Shown in pieces: positions 52,993 through 63,100 of a DNA stretch of 64,000 nt. This stretch comes from Pampus argenteus (taxonomy: Eukaryota > Chordata > Actinopteri > Scombriformes > Stromateidae), in NCBI GenBank assembly GCA_036937835.1, contig CM072880.1:52501-116500 (forward strand). The letters are read 5' to 3'. The notes under the pieces are model-generated. The model had not been told where the DNA came from, did not search any database, and worked only from the letters and a program-made list of their open reading frames with translations. The translations under genes were made by a program, and so were the position numbers. Position 1 is the first letter of the stretch. Every line of letters starts with the position of its first letter.

Positions 52993-54873
52993 ATGATGGA
53001 TGAGGGTTGGACTACGGTCCGCTACCGACGGGGTCGTCCAAACCACCGTCCGCAGCAACCCAACTGGGGGGGTGGTTTCGGTTCCGGGAGGGGGATGGAC
53101 CGTGCGCCTCCTGTCCTCAACAGAGGGCGGGGCCCTATCCCTTCACCTAACCTGCCAGTGCCTCCCTTTGGCCGGAGCCGGTACCAAGGACCCCAATCAC
53201 GGTCCTACGCAACAGTGGCAAGGGGTGGAAATTTCCGCCCCCCACCCAGATTCTTTTCTTGGAGGAATAATGAGGAGCAGCGTGTACGACAGCAACCAGC
53301 TGATCCCAAGTTGGGACAGTTGATTCGCAAGCTCCATGCCATCATAAAGATGGTCCACCATCTCCAAAATGTTGCTCCAAAACCTGGCAAACCAGAACCT
53401 CGGATGATCTCCCGGATGGTTGAGATTTTGACCTCAATGATTAAGCCAGCATCCCCGACACCAAATACGGTGGATTTGATCTGGGGGAATGCCAAGAACT
53501 GGGGCCATAACACCCTGCTAATTCTTGAGGACCACTACAAAGATGGTTTACAGGTTCTTTTGGAAGATCTGGATGGTGACCTCACTCCAGATTGGAGGTC
53601 GGCATTTGAGGTGGCTACAAGGTGGGCCCGCAGAAATCTAATGCGCATCACCCAGGATGTGATAGATCATGCGGAGGCCCTCATCACAGCCAGGATTGAG
53701 GTTGAAAAGGAGGGGGACATACAAGGGGGATTACAGGCTCCAAGAGAGGAACCTACACCACATACACCACATACACGCACAACACGAGACGCACAACAAC
53801 AAACCGCACAACAACAAACTGCCCAAAAACAACACATACCCACCCTTCACGCACCCCCACAGCTTACGAGAGACGCTCAGCAACAAACATCCACACCATG
53901 CACACAACAGATAAAGATCCAACGTCACACAGCTTCAGTGGCGATTAGGACGGAGCAGGTATCGGAAGATTCTTTTTTGGCCTCTGAGGAACAATCTCCT
54001 TCTGAGGCGGGACATCAGCGCACAGGAAGGGGGAGGAATCCTTGTGTTTTTTGGGGGGATAGTGGATTAATGGCGATACAGGAAGAAGAGGAGGAGGCTA
54101 GCTCCCGGAGTCATGTTAGGCCTGCTCAAGATCGGAGCACAAGTCCAAGGGGGTGGTTGCTGGATGAGGAGGTAGAAGATTTAGGTTGGAGCCCCATTTT
54201 GCTACCCCAACGTCAGGACTCCACCTACTCTCAGCAAGGATCGCCACAAGGTCAGAGGGTGGGGGAACTGACCCCAGAGGAAACATCCCAACAGGATGAA
54301 TTCCTCCATTCGACCCCCAGACAACAACGAGTCACTGTCATTCGCCACCCGAACTCAGATCGCAAGATGATTGACTGGGATCTTGATGTTAGGAGGAAGT
54401 GGCTCGTCATAGGGGACTCCAATCTGTCCAGAATTTCTGGATACTCAATCCAGGACCTGCAGATTGACAGTTACCCTGGGGCCAACTTCCGTCACGGACA
54501 GGCCATAATATCCAAAGCCAAGGTTCGTGTGATGGTCGAAAAGGTCATTCTGTCCTTTGGTATCAACTGTAGAGGTCAGAGGGCCAAAGAGACCTCAGTC
54601 AAGCAGATGCAGGGGGCAATAAGAACTGCCCAAAAACGGTTTCCACAGGCAGAGATCTGGATCCCGGTGATCAATTTCTCTACCTCACTGACAGCAGCAG
54701 AACAGACTTCGCTGCAGATTCTGAATGCGCATATCAAAAGAAATATGCCATTTATTCCTGCACTGGACCACTCGAGGTTCCGCACTGAAAGTGACCACGT
54801 GCATTGGACGAGAGACACGGCTAGGGCAATACTAAATCTTTGGGTGTCATATTTAAACTTAGAGTCCCCATAA
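52993..54873 (+). CDS. PLE ORF1 protein with SGNH-hydrolase-like domain, 626 aa (family 2, copy 1)
   Basis: Homologous to the family 1 ORF1. Residues 1-95 are basic with RG/GGGFG-type low complexity that suggests RNA binding. Residues about 103-235 are the shared predicted helical domain. Residues 250-310 are rich in Gln, Thr, His and Pro, with a TRDAQQQT motif repeated; 362-368 is an acidic run. The C-terminal SGNH-like domain has GDSN 474-477 (S476), G496, GIN 523-525 (block III Asn present, unlike family 1) and D601-x-x-H604. Two Met codons start the frame; the second (52996) aligns with family 1. The frame ends beside the slippery heptamer 54852-54858, which could fuse it to the RT. Esterase activity is inferred, not shown. 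Confidence 0.9.
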   Translation: MMDEGWTTVRYRRGRPNHRPQQPNWGGGFGSGRGMDRAPPVLNRGRGPIPSPNLPVPPFGRSRYQGPQSRSYATVARGGNFRPPPRFFSWRNNEEQRVRQQPADPKLGQLIRKLHAIIKMVHHLQNVAPKPGKPEPRMISRMVEILTSMIKPASPTPNTVDLIWGNAKNWGHNTLLILEDHYKDGLQVLLEDLDGDLTPDWRSAFEVATRWARRNLMRITQDVIDHAEALITARIEVEKEGDIQGGLQAPREEPTPHTPHTRTTRDAQQQTAQQQTAQKQHIPTLHAPPQLTRDAQQQTSTPCTQQIKIQRHTASVAIRTEQVSEDSFLASEEQSPSEAGHQRTGRGRNPCVFWGDSGLMAIQEEEEEASSRSHVRPAQDRSTSPRGWLLDEEVEDLGWSPILLPQRQDSTYSQQGSPQGQRVGELTPEETSQQDEFLHSTPRQQRVTVIRHPNSDRKMIDWDLDVRRKWLVIGDSNLSRISGYSIQDLQIDSYPGANFRHGQAIISKAKVRVMVEKVILSFGINCRGQRAKETSVKQMQGAIRTAQKRFPQAEIWIPVINFSTSLTAAEQTSLQILNAHIKRNMPFIPALDHSRFRTESDHVHWTRDTARAILNLWVSYLNLESP

Positions 54874-57080
54874 GCCTCCCAGAGGAGGGGAATAGGGGGT
54901 CTGAGCCCCTTTCGTCCAACAATGTGATTATTCTAGCTGAAAATTTTCAATTAACACAGACACAACAACATTTATTGGAGAAAGGGTTAACATTTATACC
55001 AACCATTGGGGCAAATAAAGGTCAAAAACAACAACTACAATTGGATATTCAACACTACCACAGGAAAATAAAATTGGCAACATATTTTGGCAAACATAGA
55101 CAAGGACAGAAACCACGATTCACAACAAAATCGGATTGGACACCTACGGATGACAAATTACCACCTGAAGTACTCTTTTTAATTAAGAAGGATCAAAAAG
55201 ATTTTAATAAATATTACAGATCACAAAAAGAAAAACCAAATTTAACACAAGAAGAAGAAGAAGCGCTGACACAATTAAAGCAAAACAAACACATAATAAT
55301 TAAACCTGCGGACAAAGGGAGTGCGGTGGTAATTTTGGGTAGGGACCAGTACATACAGGAGGTTCATAGACAATTAGAAGATAAACAATATTACAAAAAA
55401 TTAGAGAAACCAATTTATTTACAAACAGTGCCTGTGATTAAACAAATTTTACACAAATTATATAAGCAAAAATTCATAAATAAGAAACAAATGAAATATT
55501 TACAAGGGGAAACAGAACCGAGAGCAAGACGTTTTTATATCTTGCCTAAGATCCATAAGGATCCGGAGAAATGGACGGTCCCTTTCAAGATACCACCAGG
55601 AAGACCGATAGTCTCAGATTGTGGTAGTGAGACATATCAAATTGCTGAATATGTTGACTATTATTTGACTCCCCTATCGATTAAACATCCGTCCTATATA
55701 AAAGACACATATCATTTCATAAGTATCATCAAAGATTTAAATATTCCTCCGAATTCCCTTTTCTTTACGATTGACATAGATAGTTTATATACCAATATTG
55801 ACATTGAAGCCGGTTTAAAAGCAGTAAAAAACATATTTCTTAAATATCCAAATGTGAAAAGACCAGATCAGGAAATTCTAAAACTACTTGAAATTAATCT
55901 AACCAGAAATGATTTTGAATTTGATCGGGAGTTTTATTTACAAATTAAGGGAACAGCAATGGGCAAACGTTTTGCTCCGGCGTATGCCAATATTTTTATG
56001 GCAGATTGGGAGGAGAAAGCCTTAGACAAGTGTGAGAAGAAGCCACTTCATTATTTTAGATACTTGGATGATATATTTGGAATCTGGACACATTCGATGG
56101 AGGAATTCATGCAATTTATTAAAACATTAGACTCTCATAATTCGTCGATTAGATTAAAACATGTACATAATCATCAGTCAGTTGATTTTTTAGATACCAC
56201 AGTGTACAAAGGAACAACATTCAAAAATACTGGGAAATTGGATATCAAAGTCTTCTTCAAAAAAACAGACACACACGCATTATTATTTAAAACGAGTTTC
56301 CATCCAAAGCATACTTACCAGGGGTTAATTAAATCACAATTAATTAGGTTTAAAAGAATTTGCACACAACAAACAGATTTTAAGGAAGCTGTCAAAATTT
56401 TATTTCATTCCTTAAGGTCAAGGGGTTATTCTAGATCTTTTTTAAGACGTTGCTTCAGAACCTTTCAGGAACCAAATACAAGGGACAAAAAAAGTCAAAT
56501 TATTCCACTTATTACAACGTTTTCAACAATGAGCACAATCATCAATAGCAAAATCAAGGACAATTATAAAATAATGGTGGAAAATCAAGGTTTACTAAAA
56601 GATTATCAGGTCATATCAGCCTACAGAAAAAACAAAAATTTGAAAGATTATTTGGTCAGTGCAAAACTTAAAATGATTCAACAGAGAAGGAAATCAAGGG
56701 AGGAACATTTTACAAAATTACAATTTATTTACAATACTCACAAAAAAACGGTTTTTCAAATACCACAAGCTTTTAATTCACTTACCTCCAATTGCGTATA
56801 TGTCATTATTTGTACGAAATGCAAATTAAAATATATAGGAGAAACAAAAAACTCCATATCTACGAGAATGATTCAACATAAATACAATATCAGAAATAAA
56901 AAACAAGTTCATACACCATTAGTGAAACATTTTATATCTCATGGCTTGGAGTCTCTTAGAGTGGCAGGAATCCAGAGCAACTCCTTATGGACAGATGGGG
57001 AAAGGAAGAAAATAGAGAGGAAATGGATAAAATTATTGGATACTAAAGAACCATTTGGATTAAATATGAAATACAATTAA
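54840..57080 (+). CDS. PLE reverse transcriptase with C-terminal GIY-YIG endonuclease (family 2, copy 1)
   Basis: Makes cDNA from the element RNA and nicks target DNA. Counting from the TTG at 54840 (746 codons): conserved N-terminal block IIKPADKGSAVV 153-164; FYILPKIHK 232-240; GRPIVS 254-259; catalytic Asp 312 in the TIDIDSLY block; GTAMG 371-375; active-site YLDD 408-411; FLD 450-452; then a helical thumb-like region. The nuclease has VYVI 653-656, a Cys pair 658/661, YIG 665-667, Arg676 and Glu726, so catalytic residues appear intact. The frame is open from 54825 (after TAG 54822-54824), but its first ATG is codon 218, inside the RT, so ATG initiation cannot make a complete enzyme. It overlaps ORF1 in the -1 frame, and entry by frameshifting at 54852-54858 is likely, giving a fusion of about 1362 residues. 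Confidence 0.95.
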   Translation: MGVIFKLRVPISLPEEGNRGSEPLSSNNVIILAENFQLTQTQQHLLEKGLTFIPTIGANKGQKQQLQLDIQHYHRKIKLATYFGKHRQGQKPRFTTKSDWTPTDDKLPPEVLFLIKKDQKDFNKYYRSQKEKPNLTQEEEEALTQLKQNKHIIIKPADKGSAVVILGRDQYIQEVHRQLEDKQYYKKLEKPIYLQTVPVIKQILHKLYKQKFINKKQMKYLQGETEPRARRFYILPKIHKDPEKWTVPFKIPPGRPIVSDCGSETYQIAEYVDYYLTPLSIKHPSYIKDTYHFISIIKDLNIPPNSLFFTIDIDSLYTNIDIEAGLKAVKNIFLKYPNVKRPDQEILKLLEINLTRNDFEFDREFYLQIKGTAMGKRFAPAYANIFMADWEEKALDKCEKKPLHYFRYLDDIFGIWTHSMEEFMQFIKTLDSHNSSIRLKHVHNHQSVDFLDTTVYKGTTFKNTGKLDIKVFFKKTDTHALLFKTSFHPKHTYQGLIKSQLIRFKRICTQQTDFKEAVKILFHSLRSRGYSRSFLRRCFRTFQEPNTRDKKSQIIPLITTFSTMSTIINSKIKDNYKIMVENQGLLKDYQVISAYRKNKNLKDYLVSAKLKMIQQRRKSREEHFTKLQFIYNTHKKTVFQIPQAFNSLTSNCVYVIICTKCKLKYIGETKNSISTRMIQHKYNIRNKKQVHTPLVKHFISHGLESLRVAGIQSNSLWTDGERKKIERKWIKLLDTKEPFGLNMKYN
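54852..54858 (+). promoter_or_regulatory. -1 ribosomal frameshift site T_TTA_AAC at the ORF1/RT overlap
   Basis: TTTAAAC lies in the ORF1 frame as T|TTA|AAC, the canonical X_XXY_YYZ form, four codons before the ORF1 stop codon (54871-54873). Slipping -1 leads directly into the RT frame. Six bases downstream, TCCCC 54865-54869 can pair with GGGGA 54887-54891, and CTCCC 54876-54880 with GGGGG 54895-54899, allowing a pseudoknot-like fold. A competing hairpin is CCTCC 54875-54879 with GGAGG 54884-54888. The heptamer and spacing fit known frameshift signals; efficiency is unknown. Confidence 0.8.
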
Positions 57081-57117
57081 TGGAATTTTTTACCCTCACC
57101 CCTACTGTTTAATCCAG

Positions 57118-57364
57118 ATCCTAACCCGAACCTTATCTCTAACCCTAACCCTAACCTTCTACCCTCCAACCCTAACCCTAATACCTAACCCTAACCATAA
57201 CACCTAACCCTAATACCTAACCCTAAACCTAACCTTAACACCTAACCCTAACACCTAACCCTAACCCTAATACCTAACCCTAACCCTAACACCTAACCCT
57301 AATACCTAACCCTAACCCCCAACCCTAATCTTAACGTCTGATCCTAACCCATAACACTAACCCT
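57118..57364 (+). repeat. Degenerate telomere-like tract between family 2 copies 1 and 2
   Basis: It begins 37 bp after the RT stop codon. It consists of CCCTAA hexamers and ACCTAACCCTAAY variants. The region before it (57081-57117) is a short 3' UTR start with no recognised signal. No AATAAA was seen close downstream, so the RNA 3' end is not defined. Confidence 0.92.
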
Positions 57365-57602
57365 GAGCTTAACTAAGAGGGATAATATACTTAAAACATT
57401 TATATATAAATAATACAGTTAAAACCATTTTAGAGGGGTTATACAAGACGAATTGGGAGGGTATTGTAAAATTAACTCTAAATGCATTCTTTAAGGATGA
57501 AAGTATGACTAGGGGATCTTAAAATTCATTTAAATTCATTTTTATGGGTTTATTTCTTAAAAAGGGACAAAATTTCATTATAAAATCAGATTTAAAATTT
57601 TA

Positions 57603-57808
57603 GGGGGCGGGGCTACAAAAGGGGCGTGGTTTTAATAACACGGGGATTAGTTTGGTTATACGGATCAATGGGATGAATTTGGAATAATTTGGTAGAAGGG
57701 AAAAACCTTAAAAACAGAAAAGCTAAAACTTCATTGTCGTATACGGTAAGCACTAGCTAAAAAAAACAGAGGGTATAAATACAGGGGAGGGAGGGAGCAG
57801 CTCATTCT
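57603..57808 (+). promoter_or_regulatory. Family 2 promoter, copy 2
   Basis: GC boxes 57603-57614 and 57621-57629, CGTATACG 57738-57745, TATAAATA 57774-57781, initiator 57802-57808. Confidence 0.72.
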
Positions 57809-57877
57809 GCTTTCAGCTTTCGAAGGAGCAACATCTCAATATAAGAGCACTACCAGCCTAGTTTTCAGTTCTTTTTC

Positions 57878-57933
57878 AAGTGCCCGGACCTGAAGAAGAC
57901 CTGATACGGTCGAAACGTCGTCGACGGGCACTT
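57878..57933 (+). ncRNA. Hammerhead ribozyme, copy 2
   Basis: Same bases as the copy at 52711-52766: core 57890-57896, GAAA 57912-57915, predicted cleavage after 57922. Confidence 0.82.
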
Positions 57934-58159
57934 ATTGATCGGTTATTGATTTTCAATTAGATTGATTATTTTTGATTAATATTTGATTTTTATTTGATTT
58001 TTTTTCAATCTTTTTTATTTTGGGTATCTTAGGAATTCTTTTGTTTATAATCCATATATATATTGAGTGTAATTCATATATCTTAGAAAACAATTATTTA
58101 ATAGAATAACAAAGGCTACGTTAAAAAGGAAAAGAGAGAGAAAGAGAAAGAGAGAAGAA

Positions 58160-60040
58160 ATGATGGATGAGGGTTGGACTACGGTCCGCTACCGACGGGG
58201 TCGTCCAAACCACCGTCCGCAGCAACCCAACTGGGGGGGTGGTTTCGGTTCCGGGAGGGGGATGGACCGTGCGCCTCCTGTCCTCAACAGAGGGCGGGGC
58301 CCTATCCCTTCACCTAACCTGCCAGTGCCTCCCTTTGGCCGGAGCCGGTACCAAGGACCCCAATCACGGTCCTACGCAACAGTGGCAAGGGGTGGAAATT
58401 TCCGCCCCCCACCCAGATTCTTTTCTTGGAGGAATAATGAGGAGCAGCGTGTACGACAGCAACCAGCTGATCCCAAGTTGGGACAGTTGATTCGCAAGCT
58501 CCATGCCATCATAAAGATGGTCCACCATCTCCAAAATGTTGCTCCAAAACCTGGCAAACCAGAACCTCGGATGATCTCCCGGATGGTTGAGATTTTGACC
58601 TCAATGATTAAGCCAGCATCCCCGACACCAAATACGGTGGATTTGATCTGGGGGAATGCCAAGAACTGGGGCCATAACACCCTGCTAATTCTTGAGGACC
58701 ACTACAAAGATGGTTTACAGGTTCTTTTGGAAGATCTGGATGGTGACCTCACTCCAGATTGGAGGTCGGCATTTGAGGTGGCTACAAGGTGGGCCCGCAG
58801 AAATCTAATGCGCATCACCCAGGATGTGATAGATCATGCGGAGGCCCTCATCACAGCCAGGATTGAGGTTGAAAAGGAGGGGGACATACAAGGGGGATTA
58901 CAGGCTCCAAGAGAGGAACCTACACCACATACACCACATACACGCACAACACGAGACGCACAACAACAAACCGCACAACAACAAACTGCCCAAAAACAAC
59001 ACATACCCACCCTTCACGCACCCCCACAGCTTACGAGAGACGCTCAGCAACAAACATCCACACCATGCACACAACAGATAAAGATCCAACGTCACACAGC
59101 TTCAGTGGCGATTAGGACGGAGCAGGTATCGGAAGATTCTTTTTTGGCCTCTGAGGAACAATCTCCTTCTGAGGCGGGACATCAGCGCACAGGAAGGGGG
59201 AGGAATCCTTGTGTTTTTTGGGGGGATAGTGGATTAATGGCGATACAGGAAGAAGAGGAGGAGGCTAGCTCCCGGAGTCATGTTAGGCCTGCTCAAGATC
59301 GGAGCACAAGTCCAAGGGGGTGGTTGCTGGATGAGGAGGTAGAAGATTTAGGTTGGAGCCCCATTTTGCTACCCCAACGTCAGGACTCCACCTACTCTCA
59401 GCAAGGATCGCCACAAGGTCAGAGGGTGGGGGAACTGACCCCAGAGGAAACATCCCAACAGGATGAATTCCTCCATTCGACCCCCAGACAACAACGAGTC
59501 ACTGTCATTCGCCACCCGAACTCAGATCGCAAGATGATTGACTGGGATCTTGATGTTAGGAGGAAGTGGCTCGTCATAGGGGACTCCAATCTGTCCAGAA
59601 TTTCTGGATACTCAATCCAGGACCTGCAGATTGACAGTTACCCTGGGGCCAACTTCCGTCACGGACAGGCCATAATATCCAAAGCCAAGGTTCGTGTGAT
59701 GGTCGAAAAGGTCATTCTGTCCTTTGGTATCAACTGTAGAGGTCAGAGGGCCAAAGAGACCTCAGTCAAGCAGATGCAGGGGGCAATAAGAACTGCCCAA
59801 AAACGGTTTCCACAGGCAGAGATCTGGATCCCGGTGATCAATTTCTCTACCTCACTGACAGCAGCAGAACAGACTTCGCTGCAGATTCTGAATGCGCATA
59901 TCAAAAGAAATATGCCATTTATTCCTGCACTGGACCACTCGAGGTTCCGCACTGAAAGTGACCACGTGCATTGGACGAGAGACACGGCTAGGGCAATACT
60001 AAATCTTTGGGTGTCATATTTAAACTTAGAGTCCCCATAA
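58160..60040 (+). CDS. PLE ORF1 SGNH-like protein, 626 aa (family 2, copy 2)
   Basis: Protein identical to the copy at 52993-54873, with complete GDSN, GIN and DxxH blocks. It overlaps the RT frame at its 3' end. Confidence 0.9.
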   Translation: MMDEGWTTVRYRRGRPNHRPQQPNWGGGFGSGRGMDRAPPVLNRGRGPIPSPNLPVPPFGRSRYQGPQSRSYATVARGGNFRPPPRFFSWRNNEEQRVRQQPADPKLGQLIRKLHAIIKMVHHLQNVAPKPGKPEPRMISRMVEILTSMIKPASPTPNTVDLIWGNAKNWGHNTLLILEDHYKDGLQVLLEDLDGDLTPDWRSAFEVATRWARRNLMRITQDVIDHAEALITARIEVEKEGDIQGGLQAPREEPTPHTPHTRTTRDAQQQTAQQQTAQKQHIPTLHAPPQLTRDAQQQTSTPCTQQIKIQRHTASVAIRTEQVSEDSFLASEEQSPSEAGHQRTGRGRNPCVFWGDSGLMAIQEEEEEASSRSHVRPAQDRSTSPRGWLLDEEVEDLGWSPILLPQRQDSTYSQQGSPQGQRVGELTPEETSQQDEFLHSTPRQQRVTVIRHPNSDRKMIDWDLDVRRKWLVIGDSNLSRISGYSIQDLQIDSYPGANFRHGQAIISKAKVRVMVEKVILSFGINCRGQRAKETSVKQMQGAIRTAQKRFPQAEIWIPVINFSTSLTAAEQTSLQILNAHIKRNMPFIPALDHSRFRTESDHVHWTRDTARAILNLWVSYLNLESP

Positions 60041-62247
60041 GCCTCCCAGAGGAGGGGAATAGGGGGTCTGAGCCCCTTTCGTCCAACAATGTGATTATTC
60101 TAGCTGAAAATTTTCAATTAACACAGACACAACAACATTTATTGGAGAAAGGGTTAACATTTATACCAACCATTGGGGCAAATAAAGGTCAAAAACAACA
60201 ACTACAATTGGATATTCAACACTACCACAGGAAAATAAAATTGGCAACATATTTTGGCAAACATAGACAAGGACAGAAACCACGATTCACAACAAAATCG
60301 GATTGGACACCTACGGATGACAAATTACCACCTGAAGTACTCTTTTTAATTAAGAAGGATCAAAAAGATTTTAATAAATATTACAGATCACAAAAAGAAA
60401 AACCAAATTTAACACAAGAAGAAGAAGAAGCGCTGACACAATTAAAGCAAAACAAACACATAATAATTAAACCTGCGGACAAAGGGAGTGCGGTGGTAAT
60501 TTTGGGTAGGGACCAGTACATACAGGAGGTTCATAGACAATTAGAAGATAAACAATATTACAAAAAATTAGAGAAACCAATTTATTTACAAACAGTGCCT
60601 GTGATTAAACAAATTTTACACAAATTATATAAGCAAAAATTCATAAATAAGAAACAAATGAAATATTTACAAGGGGAAACAGAACCGAGAGCAAGACGTT
60701 TTTATATCTTGCCTAAGATCCATAAGGATCCGGAGAAATGGACGGTCCCTTTCAAGATACCACCAGGAAGACCGATAGTCTCAGATTGTGGTAGTGAGAC
60801 ATATCAAATTGCTGAATATGTTGACTATTATTTGACTCCCCTATCGATTAAACATCCGTCCTATATAAAAGACACATATCATTTCATAAGTATCATCAAA
60901 GATTTAAATATTCCTCCGAATTCCCTTTTCTTTACGATTGACATAGATAGTTTATATACCAATATTGACATTGAAGCCGGTTTAAAAGCAGTAAAAAACA
61001 TATTTCTTAAATATCCAAATGTGAAAAGACCAGATCAGGAAATTCTAAAACTACTTGAAATTAATCTAACCAGAAATGATTTTGAATTTGATCGGGAGTT
61101 TTATTTACAAATTAAGGGAACAGCAATGGGCAAACGTTTTGCTCCGGCGTATGCCAATATTTTTATGGCAGATTGGGAGGAGAAAGCCTTAGACAAGTGT
61201 GAGAAGAAGCCACTTCATTATTTTAGATACTTGGATGATATATTTGGAATCTGGACACATTCGATGGAGGAATTCATGCAATTTATTAAAACATTAGACT
61301 CTCATAATTCGTCGATTAGATTAAAACATGTACATAATCATCAGTCAGTTGATTTTTTAGATACCACAGTGTACAAAGGAACAACATTCAAAAATACTGG
61401 GAAATTGGATATCAAAGTCTTCTTCAAAAAAACAGACACACACGCATTATTATTTAAAACGAGTTTCCATCCAAAGCATACTTACCAGGGGTTAATTAAA
61501 TCACAATTAATTAGGTTTAAAAGAATTTGCACACAACAAACAGATTTTAAGGAAGCTGTCAAAATTTTATTTCATTCCTTAAGGTCAAGGGGTTATTCTA
61601 GATCTTTTTTAAGACGTTGCTTCAGAACCTTTCAGGAACCAAATACAAGGGACAAAAAAAGTCAAATTATTCCACTTATTACAACGTTTTCAACAATGAG
61701 CACAATCATCAATAGCAAAATCAAGGACAATTATAAAATAATGGTGGAAAATCAAGGTTTACTAAAAGATTATCAGGTCATATCAGCCTACAGAAAAAAC
61801 AAAAATTTGAAAGATTATTTGGTCAGTGCAAAACTTAAAATGATTCAACAGAGAAGGAAATCAAGGGAGGAACATTTTACAAAATTACAATTTATTTACA
61901 ATACTCACAAAAAAACGGTTTTTCAAATACCACAAGCTTTTAATTCACTTACCTCCAATTGCGTATATGTCATTATTTGTACGAAATGCAAATTAAAATA
62001 TATAGGAGAAACAAAAAACTCCATATCTACGAGAATGATTCAACATAAATACAATATCAGAAATAAAAAACAAGTTCATACACCATTAGTGAAACATTTT
62101 ATATCTCATGGCTTGGAGTCTCTTAGAGTGGCAGGAATCCAGAGCAACTCCTTATGGACAGATGGGGAAAGGAAGAAAATAGAGAGGAAATGGATAAAAT
62201 TATTGGATACTAAAGAACCATTTGGATTAAATATGAAATACAATTAA
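60007..62247 (+). CDS. PLE reverse transcriptase/GIY-YIG endonuclease (family 2, copy 2)
   Basis: Protein identical to the copy at 54840-57080. The frame is open from 59992 and again lacks an early ATG; the coordinate given is the first TTG. Two intact, identical RT frames side by side imply recent amplification of a potentially active element. Confidence 0.95.
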   Translation: MGVIFKLRVPISLPEEGNRGSEPLSSNNVIILAENFQLTQTQQHLLEKGLTFIPTIGANKGQKQQLQLDIQHYHRKIKLATYFGKHRQGQKPRFTTKSDWTPTDDKLPPEVLFLIKKDQKDFNKYYRSQKEKPNLTQEEEEALTQLKQNKHIIIKPADKGSAVVILGRDQYIQEVHRQLEDKQYYKKLEKPIYLQTVPVIKQILHKLYKQKFINKKQMKYLQGETEPRARRFYILPKIHKDPEKWTVPFKIPPGRPIVSDCGSETYQIAEYVDYYLTPLSIKHPSYIKDTYHFISIIKDLNIPPNSLFFTIDIDSLYTNIDIEAGLKAVKNIFLKYPNVKRPDQEILKLLEINLTRNDFEFDREFYLQIKGTAMGKRFAPAYANIFMADWEEKALDKCEKKPLHYFRYLDDIFGIWTHSMEEFMQFIKTLDSHNSSIRLKHVHNHQSVDFLDTTVYKGTTFKNTGKLDIKVFFKKTDTHALLFKTSFHPKHTYQGLIKSQLIRFKRICTQQTDFKEAVKILFHSLRSRGYSRSFLRRCFRTFQEPNTRDKKSQIIPLITTFSTMSTIINSKIKDNYKIMVENQGLLKDYQVISAYRKNKNLKDYLVSAKLKMIQQRRKSREEHFTKLQFIYNTHKKTVFQIPQAFNSLTSNCVYVIICTKCKLKYIGETKNSISTRMIQHKYNIRNKKQVHTPLVKHFISHGLESLRVAGIQSNSLWTDGERKKIERKWIKLLDTKEPFGLNMKYN
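60019..60025 (+). promoter_or_regulatory. -1 frameshift site T_TTA_AAC, copy 2
   Basis: Same frame relations as at 54852-54858; possible downstream stem 60032-60036 with 60054-60058. Confidence 0.8.
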
Positions 62248-62284
62248 TGGAATTTTTTACCCTCACCCCTACTGTTTAATCCAG

Positions 62285-62531
62285 ATCCTAACCCGAACCT
62301 TATCTCTAACCCTAACCCTAACCTTCTACCCTCCAACCCTAACCCTAATACCTAACCCTAACCATAACACCTAACCCTAATACCTAACCCTAAACCTAAC
62401 CTTAACACCTAACCCTAACACCTAACCCTAACCCTAATACCTAACCCTAACCCTAACACCTAACCCTAATACCTAACCCTAACCCCCAACCCTAATCTTA
62501 ACGTCTGATCCTAACCCATAACACTAACCCT
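62285..62531 (+). repeat. Degenerate telomere-like tract between family 2 copies 2 and 3
   Basis: Same composition as 57118-57364, beginning 37 bp after the RT stop at 62247. Confidence 0.92.
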
Positions 62532-62769
62532 GAGCTTAACTAAGAGGGATAATATACTTAAAACATTTATATATAAATAATACAGTTAAAACCATTTTAG
62601 AGGGGTTATACAAGACGAATTGGGAGGGTATTGTAAAATTAACTCTAAATGCATTCTTTAAGGATGAAAGTATGACTAGGGGATCTTAAAATTCATTTAA
62701 ATTCATTTTTATGGGTTTATTTCTTAAAAAGGGACAAAATTTCATTATAAAATCAGATTTAAAATTTTA

Positions 62770-62975
62770 GGGGGCGGGGCTACAAAAGGGGCGTGGTTTT
62801 AATAACACGGGGATTAGTTTGGTTATACGGATCAATGGGATGAATTTGGAATAATTTGGTAGAAGGGAAAAACCTTAAAAACAGAAAAGCTAAAACTTCA
62901 TTGTCGTATACGGTAAGCACTAGCTAAAAAAAACAGAGGGTATAAATACAGGGGAGGGAGGGAGCAGCTCATTCT
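62770..62975 (+). promoter_or_regulatory. Family 2 promoter, copy 3
   Basis: GC boxes 62770-62781 and 62788-62796, CGTATACG 62905-62912, TATAAATA 62941-62948, initiator 62969-62975. Confidence 0.72.
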
Positions 62976-63044
62976 GCTTTCAGCTTTCGAAGGAGCAACA
63001 TCTCAATATAAGAGCACTACCAGCCTAGTTTTCAGTTCTTTTTC

Positions 63045-63100
63045 AAGTGCCCGGACCTGAAGAAGACCTGATACGGTCGAAACGTCGTCGACGGGCACTT
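63045..63100 (+). ncRNA. Hammerhead ribozyme, copy 3
   Basis: Core 63057-63063, GAAA 63079-63082, predicted cleavage after 63089; same sequence as the other two copies. Confidence 0.82.

Larger units (their letters stand above)
51988..57154 (+). mobile_element. Family 2 complete PLE unit, copy 1
   Basis: In order: degenerate CCCTAA tract to 52197; AT-rich flank; GC boxes and TATA promoter 52436-52641; hammerhead ribozyme 52711-52766; ORF1 52993-54873; RT/GIY-YIG frame to 57080; then the start of the next CCCTAA tract. Every part expected of an autonomous PLE is present, including an uninterrupted RT. The EN+ type is shown by the C-terminal GIY-YIG domain. The coding strand has the same orientation as array 1. 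Confidence 0.93.
57155..62321 (+). mobile_element. Family 2 complete PLE unit, copy 2
   Basis: AT-rich flank 57365-57602; promoter 57603-57808 with TATA box 57774-57781 and initiator A 57804; hammerhead 57878-57933; ORF1 58160-60040; RT to 62247. All parts match copy 1 at an offset of 5167. Confidence 0.93.

Noticed and set aside
53205..54818. Antisense frames in family 2 ORF1 (102, 65 and 80 codons)
   Set aside because: No recognisable domain; Cys/Leu-rich composition is the complement of the Gln/Thr/His-rich coding strand.
54840..54842. TTG as true start of the RT
   Set aside because: A TTG start with no supporting context is less likely than frameshifting at the heptamer 12 bases downstream; it is used only as a coordinate.
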